From Devosia sp. FJ2-5-3 (lineage in GTDB: Bacteria > Pseudomonadota > Alphaproteobacteria > Rhizobiales > Devosiaceae), in contig NZ_CP104007.1 of NCBI RefSeq assembly GCF_029201545.1, positions 124,001 to 188,000 of the forward strand: a DNA stretch of 64,000 nt, read 5' to 3'. Both the position numbers and the translations under genes were made by a program. Positions 46,382-55,205 of this stretch are shown in pieces (positions within the stretch are counted from its first letter, which is position 1; the number at the start of each line of letters is the position of its first letter). The notes below the pieces were generated by a model, which saw nothing but the letters and a program-made list of their open reading frames with translations, was not told the DNA's origin and ran no database searches.

Positions 46382-48151
46382 ATGTTGACCCCCGCGAGCG
46401 TGCTGCTCCACGACAATCTGACCCCACACGCGAAAAGCCTGCTGTTTGCAGAGCCGCGCGAGCTTGTTGTCGCCCATGATGCGGCAAGTGCGCGCACTGC
46501 GCTCAGGCGCATCGCCGCTGCCGGCCGCGAAGGCCTCTGGGCGGCCGGCTATCTCGCCTATGAGCTGGGTTTCCTGTTCGAAGAGCGCCTTGAGGCCTTC
46601 TTGCCCGGAGAGACCAGAACGCCGCTCCTTTGGTTCGGCCTTTACGATGCGCCATTAGCGCTGTCGGCCCAGGAGGTGAATGCGCTGCTCTCAGGCGGCG
46701 GCGACGGCGCGGCGCGAAATATTGCGCCGATGCTCGATTTTCCGGCCTATGCGCGGGCTTTCGCGGCGGCAAAGACACTGATCGCGGCGGGGGATATCTA
46801 TCAGGTCAATCTGACGCTCAAGGCGGGTTTTGCGCTCGAGGGCGAGGCGCTTGGGCTCTACCGGACCCTGGCCCAGAGCCAGAAGGTCGCCTATGGCGCC
46901 TTTATCGACGCCGGAGACCACAAGATACTTTCCCGCTCGCCGGAACTCTTCGTGTCCGGCACGGGGGAAGTGCTCAAGGCGCGGCCGATGAAGGGGACGC
47001 TGAAACGCGGGCGGACGCTTGCCGAAGATCGTGCCGGGCGCGCTGCGCTGGCCGGCGACGAAAAGAACCGCGCCGAAAATCTGATGATCGTTGATCTCCT
47101 GCGCAATGACCTCTCGCGGATCGCGGCAATGGGGTCGGTGAAGGTGACCGACCTTTTTACCGTCGAGACCTATCGGAGCCTCCACACCATGGTTTCGGGC
47201 ATCGAGGCGCGGAAGAGAGCAGATGTGGGCCTGGTCGAGGTGCTGGAAAATCTTTTCCCCTGCGGTTCCATCACTGGCGCACCGAAAATCCGGGCCATGG
47301 AGATCATCCGGGATCTCGAGGCCGGACCGCGCGGCCTTTATACCGGGTCCATTGGCTATATTGCCCCCAATGGGGATTTTGCCTTCAATGTCGCCATTCG
47401 CACCGCAATCATCGACGCAGCGGGCAAGGGTGAGATCGGCATTGGCGGCGGCATCGTTGCCGACAGCATTGCCGAGGCCGAATATGAGGAAGCGCTGCTC
47501 AAATTGAAGTTCCTGTCCCAGCCTGCCGAAGCTGTCACCTTAATCGAAACGCTGAAATGGACGCCGGAGGAGGGGTTTTGGCTAGTTGAGCGGCATCTCG
47601 ACCGCCTGGGCGATTCCGCCGCCTATTTCGACCTTGCGTTTGATCGCGACGCCATCGCAGCAAAACTGGAAACGGCGGCCGCGGACTGGAGCCAGGCCAT
47701 GCGCGTGCGCCTCACGCTGGTCGAGGCGGGGTCCGAACTCACCGCCGTGCCGCTGCCGGAAAACCCGGAAGTTTTCCGGTTCGCCATCGCGCCGCAAAAA
47801 CTCGATTCGCGTTCGCTCTGGCTGGCGCACAAGACGACGAACCGCGATTTTTATGATCTTCCGCGCCAGGAAGCACAGCAGCGCCTGGCGGTGGACGAGG
47901 TGGTTTTCCTCAATGAACGGGATGAGCTGGCCGAAGGCTCGATCACCAATCTCTTTATCGAGAAGAACGGCCGGCTCTATACCCCGGCGCTTTCGTCAGG
48001 CCTCTTGCCGGGGACGCTGCGGGCCGAACTCATCGCCACTGGCCGCGCCGAAGAGGCGGTTCTCAGGCTTGCCGATCTCGAGACGGCGGATGCACTCTAT
48101 CTCGGCAATTCCGTGCGCGGTCTCATCCGCGCCAATTGGATCAAAGCATAA
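46382..48151 (+). CDS. pabB: Aminodeoxychorismate synthase I / aminodeoxychorismate lyase fusion (PabB-PabC)
   Basis: A 589-aa two-enzyme protein for p-aminobenzoate, the folate precursor. Residues 1-385 are the chorismate-binding PabB part: AAKTLIAAGDIYQVNLTL, ARPMKGTLKRG with the active-site Lys, AENLMIVDLLRNDLSRIA and GSITGAPKIRAMEII. Residues about 395-589 are a fold type IV PLP lyase (PabC) with the catalytic Lys in LAHKTTNRDFYD and EGSITNLFIEKNG. The glutamine amidotransferase PabA is not in the window. Ten bases separate it from the nicotinamidase gene. Confidence 0.93.
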   Translation: MLTPASVLLHDNLTPHAKSLLFAEPRELVVAHDAASARTALRRIAAAGREGLWAAGYLAYELGFLFEERLEAFLPGETRTPLLWFGLYDAPLALSAQEVNALLSGGGDGAARNIAPMLDFPAYARAFAAAKTLIAAGDIYQVNLTLKAGFALEGEALGLYRTLAQSQKVAYGAFIDAGDHKILSRSPELFVSGTGEVLKARPMKGTLKRGRTLAEDRAGRAALAGDEKNRAENLMIVDLLRNDLSRIAAMGSVKVTDLFTVETYRSLHTMVSGIEARKRADVGLVEVLENLFPCGSITGAPKIRAMEIIRDLEAGPRGLYTGSIGYIAPNGDFAFNVAIRTAIIDAAGKGEIGIGGGIVADSIAEAEYEEALLKLKFLSQPAEAVTLIETLKWTPEEGFWLVERHLDRLGDSAAYFDLAFDRDAIAAKLETAAADWSQAMRVRLTLVEAGSELTAVPLPENPEVFRFAIAPQKLDSRSLWLAHKTTNRDFYDLPRQEAQQRLAVDEVVFLNERDELAEGSITNLFIEKNGRLYTPALSSGLLPGTLRAELIATGRAEEAVLRLADLETADALYLGNSVRGLIRANWIKA

Positions 48152-48161
48152 GGACGCCGCC

Positions 48162-48797
48162 ATGACCCTCGCCATTGCTCCCAATGATTTCCTCATTGTC
48201 GTCGATGTGCAGTATGATTTCCTGCCGGGAGGCAATCTCGCTGTGGCGCATGGCGACGAGATCGTCCCGCTGGTGAACGCGCTGGCGAAGAAGTTCACCA
48301 ATGTGGTGCTGACCCAGGACTGGCATCCGAAGGACCACATTTCCTTTGCCAGCCAGCACACCGGCAAGGCGCCCTTCGAAACCATCGAACTCGATTATGG
48401 CACGCAGGTGCTGTGGCCCGACCACTGCGTCTGGAACACACGCGGAGCCGAAATCAGCGGAGACCTCGACATCGCCCACGCCCAACTCATCATCCGCAAG
48501 GGGTTTCGGCGCGGCATCGACAGCTATTCGGGCTTCCAGGAGGCGGACCGCGAGACGGTGACCGGGCTTGCCGGCTATCTCGGCGAACGGGAAGCCGGCC
48601 GGCTCTATATCGTCGGGCTCGCCACCGATTTCTGCGTCGCCTGGACGGCACTCGACGGGGCGGCGGCAGGCTATGACGTCACCATCATCGAAGACGCCAC
48701 CCGTGCCATCGACAATGGGGGATCGCTGGACAAAGCCTGGGCGGATCTGGCCGAAGCAGGCGTACAGCGGATCATGAGCCGGGATATTCTGGGGTAA
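48162..48797 (+). CDS. pncA: Nicotinamidase (pyrazinamidase)
   Basis: Converts nicotinamide to nicotinic acid for NAD salvage. The 211-aa isochorismatase-fold protein has FLIVVDVQYDFLPGG (catalytic Asp), TQDWHPKDHISFAS (metal ligands Asp and His), IIRKGFRRGIDSYSGF (catalytic Lys) and GLATDFCVAWTALD (nucleophile Cys). The ATG at 48162 follows AAGGACGCCGCC. It is probably cotranscribed with the pabB-pabC fusion. Confidence 0.95.
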   Translation: MTLAIAPNDFLIVVDVQYDFLPGGNLAVAHGDEIVPLVNALAKKFTNVVLTQDWHPKDHISFASQHTGKAPFETIELDYGTQVLWPDHCVWNTRGAEISGDLDIAHAQLIIRKGFRRGIDSYSGFQEADRETVTGLAGYLGEREAGRLYIVGLATDFCVAWTALDGAAAGYDVTIIEDATRAIDNGGSLDKAWADLAEAGVQRIMSRDILG

Positions 48798-48817
48798 TTT
48801 CTGGGGAAGTGGGGATA

Positions 48818-48926
48818 CCCCCTCCTAGCCTCCCCCTGATAGGGGGAGGGACGGATCGAGTGTGTGGGGTGGTCTGGGAGCCACAAATTCTTCTCCTCCC
48901 CCTATCAGGGGGAGGCCGGGTGGGGG
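48818..48926. repeat. Family C inverted repeat pair
   Basis: CCCCCTCCTAGCCTCCCCC with GGGGGAGGGA, then about 50 bases, then CCTCCCCCTATCAGGGGGAGG and GGTGGGGG (edges given; second unit at about 48895-48926). It separates the convergent pncA and adenosine kinase genes. Confidence 0.85.
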
Positions 48927-48948
48927 TTTTCTCTCAAAAACCCAATCA

Positions 48949-49953
48949 CTAGCCAGCCAGCCCGTGCTGGCGGGAGAGGTCGGCCAGATCGAGCTGGGGG
49001 CGGGCGCCGATGTGGGAAATCACTTCGGATGCGGCGAGGCACCCGGTCTTGAGCGATGATTCGAGGTTCTGGCCGCGCGCCATGCCGAGCAGGAACCCGG
49101 CGGCGAACAGATCGCCCGCGCCGGTGGCATCGACCACCTTGTCGACCGGAAAGGCCGGAACAGAAACCACTTCGCCATTGTAGACAGCCATGGCGCCCTC
49201 GGCGCCCATGGTGATGGCGGCCAGTTCGGCATCCTGGGCGATGGCGCGCACGGCTTCGCCGAGATCGTCGGTCTCGTAGAGCGATTTCAGCTCATGGACA
49301 TTGGCAAAGACGTAGTCGACGGTTTTCGAGCGGATGAGATCGAGGAATTCGGGGCGGAAGCGATCGACGCAGAACGGATCGGAGAGGGTGAAGGCGGCGG
49401 CGCGCTCATGCTTATGGGCATAGTGCGCGGCAAGCACGAAAGCCTTCTTGGCCTCGACCGGGTCCCAGAGGAAGCCTTCCATATAGGTGATGGCGGCGCC
49501 GCCGATATCGTCGGGGCGGATATCGGCTTCGGTGAGCTGGTGGCAGGCGCCGAGATAGGTGTTCATGGTGCGCTCGCCATCCTCGGAGAGGAAGATCATG
49601 GAGCGGGCCGTCAACGCGCCGTTCTTGAGGCGCGAAGTGGAATAGTGGACGCCGACCGCCGAAAGATCGCTGTCGAACACATCGCCCAGGACGTCATCGG
49701 CCACCTTGCCGACAAAGGCGGCGCGGCCACCCAGCGAGGCGACGCCCGCCGCCGTATTGGCAGCCGAACCGCCCGAGATCTGCTGCCGGCTCAACGGCAT
49801 CTTGGAATAGAGCTCTTCGGCCCGATCGGTGTCGATCAGGTGCATGATGCCCTCTTGCATACCTTCGCGTTCGATGAAGCCCGCCTCGACGGGAGCGATG
49901 ATGTCGACGATCGCATTGCCGATGGTGAGAACATCGAAGCGGGTCTGGGTCAT
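48949..49953 (-). CDS. PfkB-family adenosine kinase
   Basis: A 334-aa ribokinase-fold kinase. FDVLTIGNAIVDIIAPVEAG opens the protein, GGSAANTAAGVASLGG is the substrate-side signature, and DATGAGDLFAAGFLLGMARG near the C-terminus is the PfkB signature 2 with the catalytic Asp and anion hole. Adenosine is the likely substrate from the overall layout; other sugar-nucleoside substrates remain possible. The ATG at 49953 is chosen by homology; the ribosome binding site is weak. Confidence 0.87.
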   Translation of the reverse strand: MTQTRFDVLTIGNAIVDIIAPVEAGFIEREGMQEGIMHLIDTDRAEELYSKMPLSRQQISGGSAANTAAGVASLGGRAAFVGKVADDVLGDVFDSDLSAVGVHYSTSRLKNGALTARSMIFLSEDGERTMNTYLGACHQLTEADIRPDDIGGAAITYMEGFLWDPVEAKKAFVLAAHYAHKHERAAAFTLSDPFCVDRFRPEFLDLIRSKTVDYVFANVHELKSLYETDDLGEAVRAIAQDAELAAITMGAEGAMAVYNGEVVSVPAFPVDKVVDATGAGDLFAAGFLLGMARGQNLESSLKTGCLAASEVISHIGARPQLDLADLSRQHGLAG

Positions 49954-50052
49954 GAAGAGTTTTTCCGTGAAATTGCGCGGGGCCGCCGGCCGGTTTAGCC
50001 CAAGGCGCAAGGACGGGCAATGTTTTCGCCCGTCATGCCGGCGGCCATGAGG

Positions 50053-50613
50053 TCACAGGCTCTCGATGATCCGGGCAATCAGGGTCTCGGTATCCTCGCC
50101 GGCGCGGATGGCGATCTGCCCATCGAGCAGCAGTACGGCAAGGCCATGGACCTTGGCCCAAGCGGCAAGGGTCCGGGTTCGCGCCGCCGCATCTTCGCCG
50201 CCCACCGCTTCGCGCAGTGTCTCGAAGGCGGCGTCGGCGGCCATGCGCAGGCCGGGGCGGGCATCCTTTTTCAACTGCGGCGAGAACATCAGCCGGAAAA
50301 GGTTCGGGTTCTGCAGGGCAAAGACCACATAGGTCTTGCCCATGGCTGCAAGAACATCTTCGGGCTGGCTGTCGATCACCTCCCGCATGCGCGCGGCAAA
50401 GCGCTGGAAGCCGGTGACGGCGAGGGCTTCGAGGAGCGCCGCCCGGCTGTCGAAATGGCGATAGGGGGCGGCAGCGGAAACGCCGACCGCTCGGGCCAAG
50501 TCGCGCAGGCCCAGGCCGGCCTCGCCTTCACGGGCCAGAATGGAGAGGGCCGTTTCGAGCAGAACCTGCCGCAGATTGCCGTGATGATAGGGGCTATTGG
50601 CTAAAGTTGACAT
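50053..50613 (-). CDS. TetR family transcriptional regulator (WHG-domain type)
   Basis: A 186-aa repressor. The N-terminal helix-turn-helix reads YHHGNLRQVLLETALSILAR then GLGLRDLARAVGVSAAAPYRHFDSRAAL (residues 9-60, named by position). The C-terminal ligand domain includes KTYVVFALQNPNLFRLMFSP, typical of the WHG (TetR_C_33) group. It is divergent from the DUF2214 gene, with an inverted repeat in the shared promoter. Confidence 0.9.
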   Translation of the reverse strand: MSTLANSPYHHGNLRQVLLETALSILAREGEAGLGLRDLARAVGVSAAAPYRHFDSRAALLEALAVTGFQRFAARMREVIDSQPEDVLAAMGKTYVVFALQNPNLFRLMFSPQLKKDARPGLRMAADAAFETLREAVGGEDAAARTRTLAAWAKVHGLAVLLLDGQIAIRAGEDTETLIARIIESL

Positions 50614-50641
50614 CGCTTACATGGCATGACTAGATGTGAGC
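50607..50641 (+). promoter_or_regulatory. Promoter of the DUF2214 gene with overlapping TetR operator
   Basis: TTGACA (50607-50612) and TAGATG (50631-50636) with 18 bases between are a plausible sigma-70 promoter pointing to the DUF2214 gene. GCTTACAT (50615-50622) and ATGTGAGC (50634-50641) form an inverted repeat with one mismatch over the same stretch, so bound repressor would block the promoter. Confidence 0.5.
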
Positions 50642-50671
50642 ATCGATAACATCCGGAGCCGAGGGACGCAA

Positions 50672-51112
50672 ATGGACTGGAGCCTTATCCTCGCCTGCGC
50701 CCACCATATTGCCGTGTTCTCGCTGGCTGGCATCTTTGCGGCCGAGTTCACGCTCATCCGCCCCGGGCTGACGCCAGCGCAATTGCCGGGACTATCCCGC
50801 ATCGACGCCGCCTATGGTGGTATCGCCACGCTCGTCATCATCGTGGGCATAGTGCGGGTCTGGCTGGGGACCGGTGACCCCTCCTATTATCTCGGCAATT
50901 GGGCCTTCTGGGCCAAGATGGCCGCCTTCACCCTCATGGGCATCCTGACCATTCCGCCAACCCTTGCCATTCGCCGCTGGCTCAAGGCGGGGGACATTGC
51001 GCCGTCGACGGCCGAGATCGTCAGTGCGCGGCGCTATGTGCACCTCCAGGCCGTGGCCTTGCTCTTCATCCCGATCTTTGCCGCCGCGATGGCGCGCGGC
51101 TATGGGGCCTGA
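50672..51112 (+). CDS. DUF2214 family membrane protein
   Basis: A 146-aa protein with four hydrophobic segments (LILACAHHIAVFSLAGIFAA, GIATLVIIVGIVRVWLG, AKMAAFTLMGILTIPPTLAI, AVALLFIPIFAAAMARGYG) and a His pair in the first. Function is unknown. The ATG at 50672 has GAGGGA ahead. It is probably controlled by the divergent TetR-family repressor, so an inducible membrane function is likely. Confidence 0.85.
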   Translation: MDWSLILACAHHIAVFSLAGIFAAEFTLIRPGLTPAQLPGLSRIDAAYGGIATLVIIVGIVRVWLGTGDPSYYLGNWAFWAKMAAFTLMGILTIPPTLAIRRWLKAGDIAPSTAEIVSARRYVHLQAVALLFIPIFAAAMARGYGA

Positions 51113-51118
51113 ACCGCG

Positions 51119-51793
51119 CTAGCTGCGGGCCGGATTTTCCGTCTTCGGCTCGAAGCGGCACCATTGGGCAATCGGGCAGCGCCAGCACTCGGGCTTGCGC
51201 GCCTTGCAGATGTAACGGCCATGCAGGATCAGCCAATGATGGGCGTGGAGCATGAAGCGCTCCGGCACCTGCTTTTGCAGCGCCAGCTCCACCGCCAGCG
51301 GGGTGGCGCCGGGGGCGAGACCGGTGCGATTGCTGACGCGGAAGAGATGGGTATCCACCGCGATGGTGGGCTGCTTGAAGAAGATATTGAGCACCACATT
51401 GGCGGTTTTCCGTCCCACGCCGGGCAGGGCTTCCAGGGCCTCGCGATCGTCCGGCACTTCCCCGCCATGCTTTTCGATCAATTGCTGTGACAGCGCAAAA
51501 ACGAACTTGGCCTTGTTGCGGAAGAGGCCGATCGTCTTGATCTCGTTTTCGATGCCTTCCACGCCCAGAGCAACCATTGCAGCCGGGGTGGGAGCAATCT
51601 GGAACAAATTCTTCGTGGCGCGATTTACCCCCACATCGGTAGCCTGGGCAGACAGGACCACCGCGACGAGAAGCGTATAGGCATTGACGTAATCGAGCTC
51701 GCCCTTGGGCTCGGGCTCGATCTCATGAAAGCGGGTAAAGATGGCCTCGGCGTCGGCCCGGCCCAATTTCTTAACTTTTTTCGCGGTTGCCAT
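51119..51793 (-). CDS. nth: Endonuclease III
   Basis: DNA glycosylase and AP lyase that removes oxidised pyrimidines. The 224-aa protein has LVAVVLSAQATDVGVNRATK, the helix-hairpin-helix LPGVGRKTANVVL with the catalytic Lys, the catalytic Asp in AVDTHLFRVSNRTG, and the 4Fe-4S loop with C-X6-C-X2-C-X5-C in CKARKPECWRCPIAQWC. The ATG at 51793 follows GGCGAGAG; the open frame continues far upstream on the minus strand without support. It is divergent from the DUF2244 gene. Confidence 0.96.
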   Translation of the reverse strand: MATAKKVKKLGRADAEAIFTRFHEIEPEPKGELDYVNAYTLLVAVVLSAQATDVGVNRATKNLFQIAPTPAAMVALGVEGIENEIKTIGLFRNKAKFVFALSQQLIEKHGGEVPDDREALEALPGVGRKTANVVLNIFFKQPTIAVDTHLFRVSNRTGLAPGATPLAVELALQKQVPERFMLHAHHWLILHGRYICKARKPECWRCPIAQWCRFEPKTENPARS

Positions 51794-51838
51794 TCTCTCG
51801 CCTTCGAATCTCTGCCAATAGTTCTTGGAGAGACCGCC

Positions 51839-52324
51839 ATGCCGATGCAAGCCACAACCACCACGCCGCTCTTTTCCGCCACGCTGCGACCCGACCGGTC
51901 GCTGCGGGCCACGGGCGGCTGGGTATCCCTTGTTATCGCCGCCATCGTATCCGTTCCCTTCCTCATTGCCGTTCCGGAATTTCTGGTTCCCGGGCTGGCC
52001 GCCTTCGCGCTTGCAGTCGGCGGACTGGTGGGGCTCAGCCTGCGGCAGGCGCGACGGGACCGGGTTTCCCAGCAGATCATCGTCTGGGCCGACCAGATCG
52101 AAATTACCCTGCGCGGACCCGGGCATGAACGCGTCCTGCGCCGGTTCTCGCCGCGTGACGTGCGGCTGGTTCTGACGCGCGACGACAATGAGCGGACAAC
52201 CGCCATGCATCTGCGCCATGGCGCCGAAGAGGTCGAGCTTGGTGCCTTCCTCGCGCCTGACGACAAGTCGAGCTTTGCGCGGGAATTCGGCCGCGCCCTC
52301 CGCCGCGCCCGCCAAAGCGCCTGA
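51839..52324 (+). CDS. DUF2244 family membrane protein
   Basis: A 161-aa protein with two hydrophobic segments (GWVSLVIAAIVSVPFLIAV and LVPGLAAFALAVGGLVGLSL, residues about 27-67) followed by a soluble beta-rich domain (IIVWADQIEITLRGPGHERV, VRLVLTRDDNERTTAMHL). This is the DUF2244 layout, a family of unknown function in alphaproteobacteria. The ATG at 51839 follows TTGGAGAGACC. It shares the 45-base divergent gap with nth; the two are adjacent in many related genomes. Confidence 0.85.
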   Translation: MPMQATTTTPLFSATLRPDRSLRATGGWVSLVIAAIVSVPFLIAVPEFLVPGLAAFALAVGGLVGLSLRQARRDRVSQQIIVWADQIEITLRGPGHERVLRRFSPRDVRLVLTRDDNERTTAMHLRHGAEEVELGAFLAPDDKSSFAREFGRALRRARQSA

Positions 52325-52383
52325 TGGTCAAAACCGGGTCGCCTCCCCGGCACTACGGTCCTAGAACAGCGACAGATTGATCG

Positions 52384-53268
52384 ATGAAGGGCCAGGCCAT
52401 GAACCAGCTCGCCAAGCTCGTCCCGCAGGACGACTACGACATTATCCGCGCCGCCATCCGCTATCTCAGCGAGAACGGCCCTGACGCTACCGATCTGGCG
52501 GCCTTCTCCCGCGCCCTGGGCATGAGTGAACGACAGCTGACCGAGCTTTTCCGACGCTGGTGCGGCCTCAGCCCGAAAAGTTTTGCGCAGGCAGTGGCGC
52601 TCGACCACGCTAAATCATTGCTCCGGAACAAGGCCAGCGTCCTCGATACCACCTATGAGGTGGGCCTCAGCTCGACGTCCCGGCTGCACGATCTGTTCGT
52701 CACCTATGAAGCCATGCCTCCCGGCTTGTTCCGGGCCGGCGGGGCAGGGCTCGACATGGTCTGGGGGGCGGCACCATCGCCTTTCGGCACGGCGGTGGTG
52801 ACGGCGACCGAATATGGCATTTCCGGCCTCGGCTTTGCCGATGCGGACACCAGCATCGAAGCCGCATTTGCCGACCTCGCCAATCGCTGGCCCAATGCCC
52901 GCTTCGTCCGCGACGATGCGCGGATTGCCCCGCTTGTGGGACAGGTGTTCGAACCGGGGCGCTGGGCGGATCAACACCCCGTGCGCGTCGTGCTGATCGG
53001 CACCGATTTCGAGGTGCAGGTGTGGGACCGCTTGCTGAAGATCCCCATGGGACAGGCGACCACCTATGCCGACGTCGCAAGATCCATCGGTCGGCCGACC
53101 GCGTCTCGGGCGGTGGGGGCAGCCGTGGGGAAGAACCCGATCAGCTTTGTCGTGCCCTGCCACAGGGTCGTGGGTACATCGGGCGCGTTGACGGGGTACC
53201 ATTGGGGCGTCCCGCGAAAACGGGCCATCCTCGGATGGGAAGCCGGGGTGGTCTCGGCGGCGCACTAG
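52384..53268 (+). CDS. AraC-type HTH / methylated-DNA-protein-cysteine methyltransferase (Ada-like)
   Basis: A 294-aa protein: an AraC-type helix-turn-helix (residues 15-105, MSERQLTELFRRWCGLSPKS), then the alkyltransferase with IPMGQATTYADVARSIGRPTASRAVG and the acceptor Cys in FVVPCHRVVG. It transfers alkyl groups from O6-alkylguanine to itself. The N-terminal zinc domain of E. coli Ada, which senses methyl phosphotriesters, is absent, so activation as in Ada is not expected. Start is ATG 52384 or ATG 52399. Its stop overlaps the RIME-like element. Confidence 0.92.
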   Translation: MKGQAMNQLAKLVPQDDYDIIRAAIRYLSENGPDATDLAAFSRALGMSERQLTELFRRWCGLSPKSFAQAVALDHAKSLLRNKASVLDTTYEVGLSSTSRLHDLFVTYEAMPPGLFRAGGAGLDMVWGAAPSPFGTAVVTATEYGISGLGFADADTSIEAAFADLANRWPNARFVRDDARIAPLVGQVFEPGRWADQHPVRVVLIGTDFEVQVWDRLLKIPMGQATTYADVARSIGRPTASRAVGAAVGKNPISFVVPCHRVVGTSGALTGYHWGVPRKRAILGWEAGVVSAAH

Positions 53269-53370
53269 AGCGTTTCCAGGAAAAGTGGACACCACTTTTC
53301 CGGTTCGGAAATGCGACAAACAAGGACTTAGAGTGATTTCATCGCGTCAACGACGCGGTGAAATGCTCTA
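53266..53370. repeat. RIME-like rhizobial intergenic mosaic element
   Basis: The 105-base stretch opens TAGAGCGTTTCCAGG, has a GTGGACACCACTTTTCC palindrome, a TTCGGAAATGCGACAAACAA segment and ends AAATGCTCTA, so its ends are inverted copies (TAGAGC...GCTCTA). This resembles RIME/ABC elements of Rhizobium and Brucella. Its left end uses the TAG stop codon of the Ada-like gene. The rest of the 368-base gap holds families B and C and a parS-like site. Confidence 0.7.
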
Positions 53371-53400
53371 GCGCGCCATTCGCTTCATCCAAGGCCTCCT

Positions 53401-53469
53401 GCCATTCGAGCGTAGCTCTCATGGCCTTCTCCCCTCAAATGGCGCCACTGGCGCCTTTTGCCCTGCGGG
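53401..53469 (+). repeat. Family B tandem-hairpin element, copy 4
   Basis: Hairpin 1 arms GCCAT/ATGGC and GAGC/GCTC, loop GTA. Hairpin 2 (53437-53459) pairs AAATGGCGCCA with TGGCGCCTTTT, 10 of 11 pairs. Hairpin 3 is a small CCC-TGC-GGG (53461-53469). Confidence 0.75.
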
Positions 53470-53479
53470 ACGGGTCGAA

Positions 53480-53493
53480 GTTTCACGTGAATC
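53480..53493 (+). other. parS-like site 8 (before the gpmA end)
   Basis: GTTTCACGTGAATC, intergenic between family B and family C repeats. Confidence 0.6.
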
Positions 53494-53506
53494 CTTGGGG
53501 AAGAGA

Positions 53507-53619
53507 CCCCCACCTAGCCTCCCCCTGGAGAAGGGGGAGGGACTGATCGAGCGTGTTGCGATGTTGGAGAGCCACCGGCCCATTCCTCCCCTTTTTTCAG
53601 GGGGAGGTTAGGTGGGGGT
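53507..53619. repeat. Family C inverted repeat pair
   Basis: CCCCCACCTAGCCTCCCCC with GGGGGAGGGA, then about 50 bases, then CCTCCCC, TTTTTTCA and GGGGGAGGTTAGGTGGGGG. It is one of the best examples of the full two-hairpin layout and directly precedes the gpmA stop codon. Confidence 0.85.
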
Positions 53620-53636
53620 GCCTGGGCCAAGAAACC

Positions 53637-54251
53637 TTACAGCAGGACCCGCTCGACCAGCTTGCCGTCCGGGCCGATCTTGTAGACCGTGGGTTCGCCG
53701 GTGCCGATTTCGCGGGCGAGGATTTCGTCGGGGGTCAGGCCCTCGATGGCCATGACGAGGGCGCGCAGCGAATTGCCGTGGGCCGCAATCAGGACCGTCT
53801 TGCCAGCCTTGAGCTGGGGCAGGATTTCGGCTTCGTAATAGGGCAGGGTGCGCTCTGCCGTGTCCTTGAGGCTTTCACCGCCCGGAGGCGGCACGTCGAA
53901 GGAACGGCGCCAGATATGGACTTGCTCCTCACCCCATTTGGCGCGGGCATCGTCCTTGTTGAGGCCCGAGAGGTCACCATAATCGCGTTCATTGAGCGCG
54001 ATATTGCGGGTGATGGTGACATTGAGAATGCCCATCTCCTCGAGGATGAGGTCGAGCGTGTGCTGGGCGCGACGCAGGGCGGAGGTATAGAACAGGTCCG
54101 GCGCATAACCGCCCGCCTTCAAAGCCTGGCCGGTGGCACGGGCTTCCCCGATCCCCTTCTCGGTGAGGTTGGGATTGCGCCAGCCGGTAAAAAGATTTTC
54201 GAGGTTCCATTCGCTCTGGCCGTGGCGGACCAGGATCAGCGTGCCGGTCAT
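53637..54251 (-). CDS. gpmA: 2,3-bisphosphoglycerate-dependent phosphoglycerate mutase
   Basis: Interconverts 3- and 2-phosphoglycerate in glycolysis. The 204-aa short form typical of alphaproteobacteria has [20 protein letters not shown] (phosphohistidine in RHG), [34 protein letters not shown] and [19 protein letters not shown] (second His). It lies 15 bases downstream of dapB and is probably cotranscribed. Confidence 0.95.
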   Translation of the reverse strand: MTGTLILVRHGQSEWNLENLFTGWRNPNLTEKGIGEARATGQALKAGGYAPDLFYTSALRRAQHTLDLILEEMGILNVTITRNIALNERDYGDLSGLNKDDARAKWGEEQVHIWRRSFDVPPPGGESLKDTAERTLPYYEAEILPQLKAGKTVLIAAHGNSLRALVMAIEGLTPDEILAREIGTGEPTVYKIGPDGKLVERVLL

Positions 54252-54266
54252 GTTGTTTTCTGTCCC

Positions 54267-55079
54267 TTAGTCGTTGAGGCCGAGCACATCGGCCATGGAA
54301 TAGAGGCCGGCCTTCTGGCCGGCAGCCCAGAGCGCGGCGCGAATGGCGCCATTGGCGTAGATGGTGCGGTCCTGGGCGCGGTGGGTGAGCTCGATGCGCT
54401 CCGACGCGCCGGCAAGGATCACCATGTGATCGCCGATGACATTGCCGCCGCGCAGCGTGGCAAAGCCGATCGTGCCGGCTTCGCGCGCGCCGGTATGGCC
54501 GTCGCGGACACGGACCGAATGGTCCTTGAGGGAAATGTCCCGCCCCTTGGCAGCCGCTTCGCCCAGCATGAGGGCCGTGCCCGAGGGGGCGTCGACCTTG
54601 AGATTGTGATGCATTTCGAGGATTTCGATATCGTAGTCAGGCAAGGCGGCGGCGGCCTTTTCGACCAGCGCCGTCAAGGCGACCATGCCGGGCGAGAAGT
54701 TGCCGGACTTTACGATGCGAGCGCCAGCGGCGGCAGCAGCGGCGATGGCCACATCGTCGGCCTCGGTGCAACCGGTGGTGCCGATGATATGAACGAGGCC
54801 GCGCTCGGCGGCCTTTTGCGCCAACGCCACGCTGGCGGCGGGGGCGGTAAAATCGATGACCACGTCTGCAGTGTCGAGCAGGACCGAAATGTCGTCGCTC
54901 ACGGCCACACCAAGTTCTTCCAGCCCGGCCAGCAGGCCCGCATCCTTGCCGACGGCGGCGGTGCCCGGGCGATCGACAGCGCCGACCAGAACCATGCCGG
55001 GATGGGCGGCAATTGCTCTTAAATTCGCAGCGCCCATGCGCCCGCCTGCGCCCGCAATAATGGTCCGCAATCCAGCCAT
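54267..55079 (-). CDS. dapB: 4-hydroxy-tetrahydrodipicolinate reductase
   Basis: NAD(P)H-dependent step of the diaminopimelate-lysine pathway, feeding lysine and peptidoglycan. The 270-aa protein has the nucleotide-binding start [50 protein letters not shown], and the substrate motif [16 protein letters not shown] with the catalytic His and Lys. It heads the dapB-gpmA pair and is divergent from a VOC gene. Confidence 0.96.
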   Translation of the reverse strand: MAGLRTIIAGAGGRMGAANLRAIAAHPGMVLVGAVDRPGTAAVGKDAGLLAGLEELGVAVSDDISVLLDTADVVIDFTAPAASVALAQKAAERGLVHIIGTTGCTEADDVAIAAAAAAGARIVKSGNFSPGMVALTALVEKAAAALPDYDIEILEMHHNLKVDAPSGTALMLGEAAAKGRDISLKDHSVRVRDGHTGAREAGTIGFATLRGGNVIGDHMVILAGASERIELTHRAQDRTIYANGAIRAALWAAGQKAGLYSMADVLGLND

Positions 55080-55205
55080 GTCGAAATTCTCCTTGCCGTC
55101 GCCCCGCCTATAGCAGTGCGGCGCGCCGACGCCAACTGCGCGTCACAATCGACACAATTGGAAACAAACACTAGGCTGGGCACGAAGAAGTTGAACGGAA
55201 CCGGA

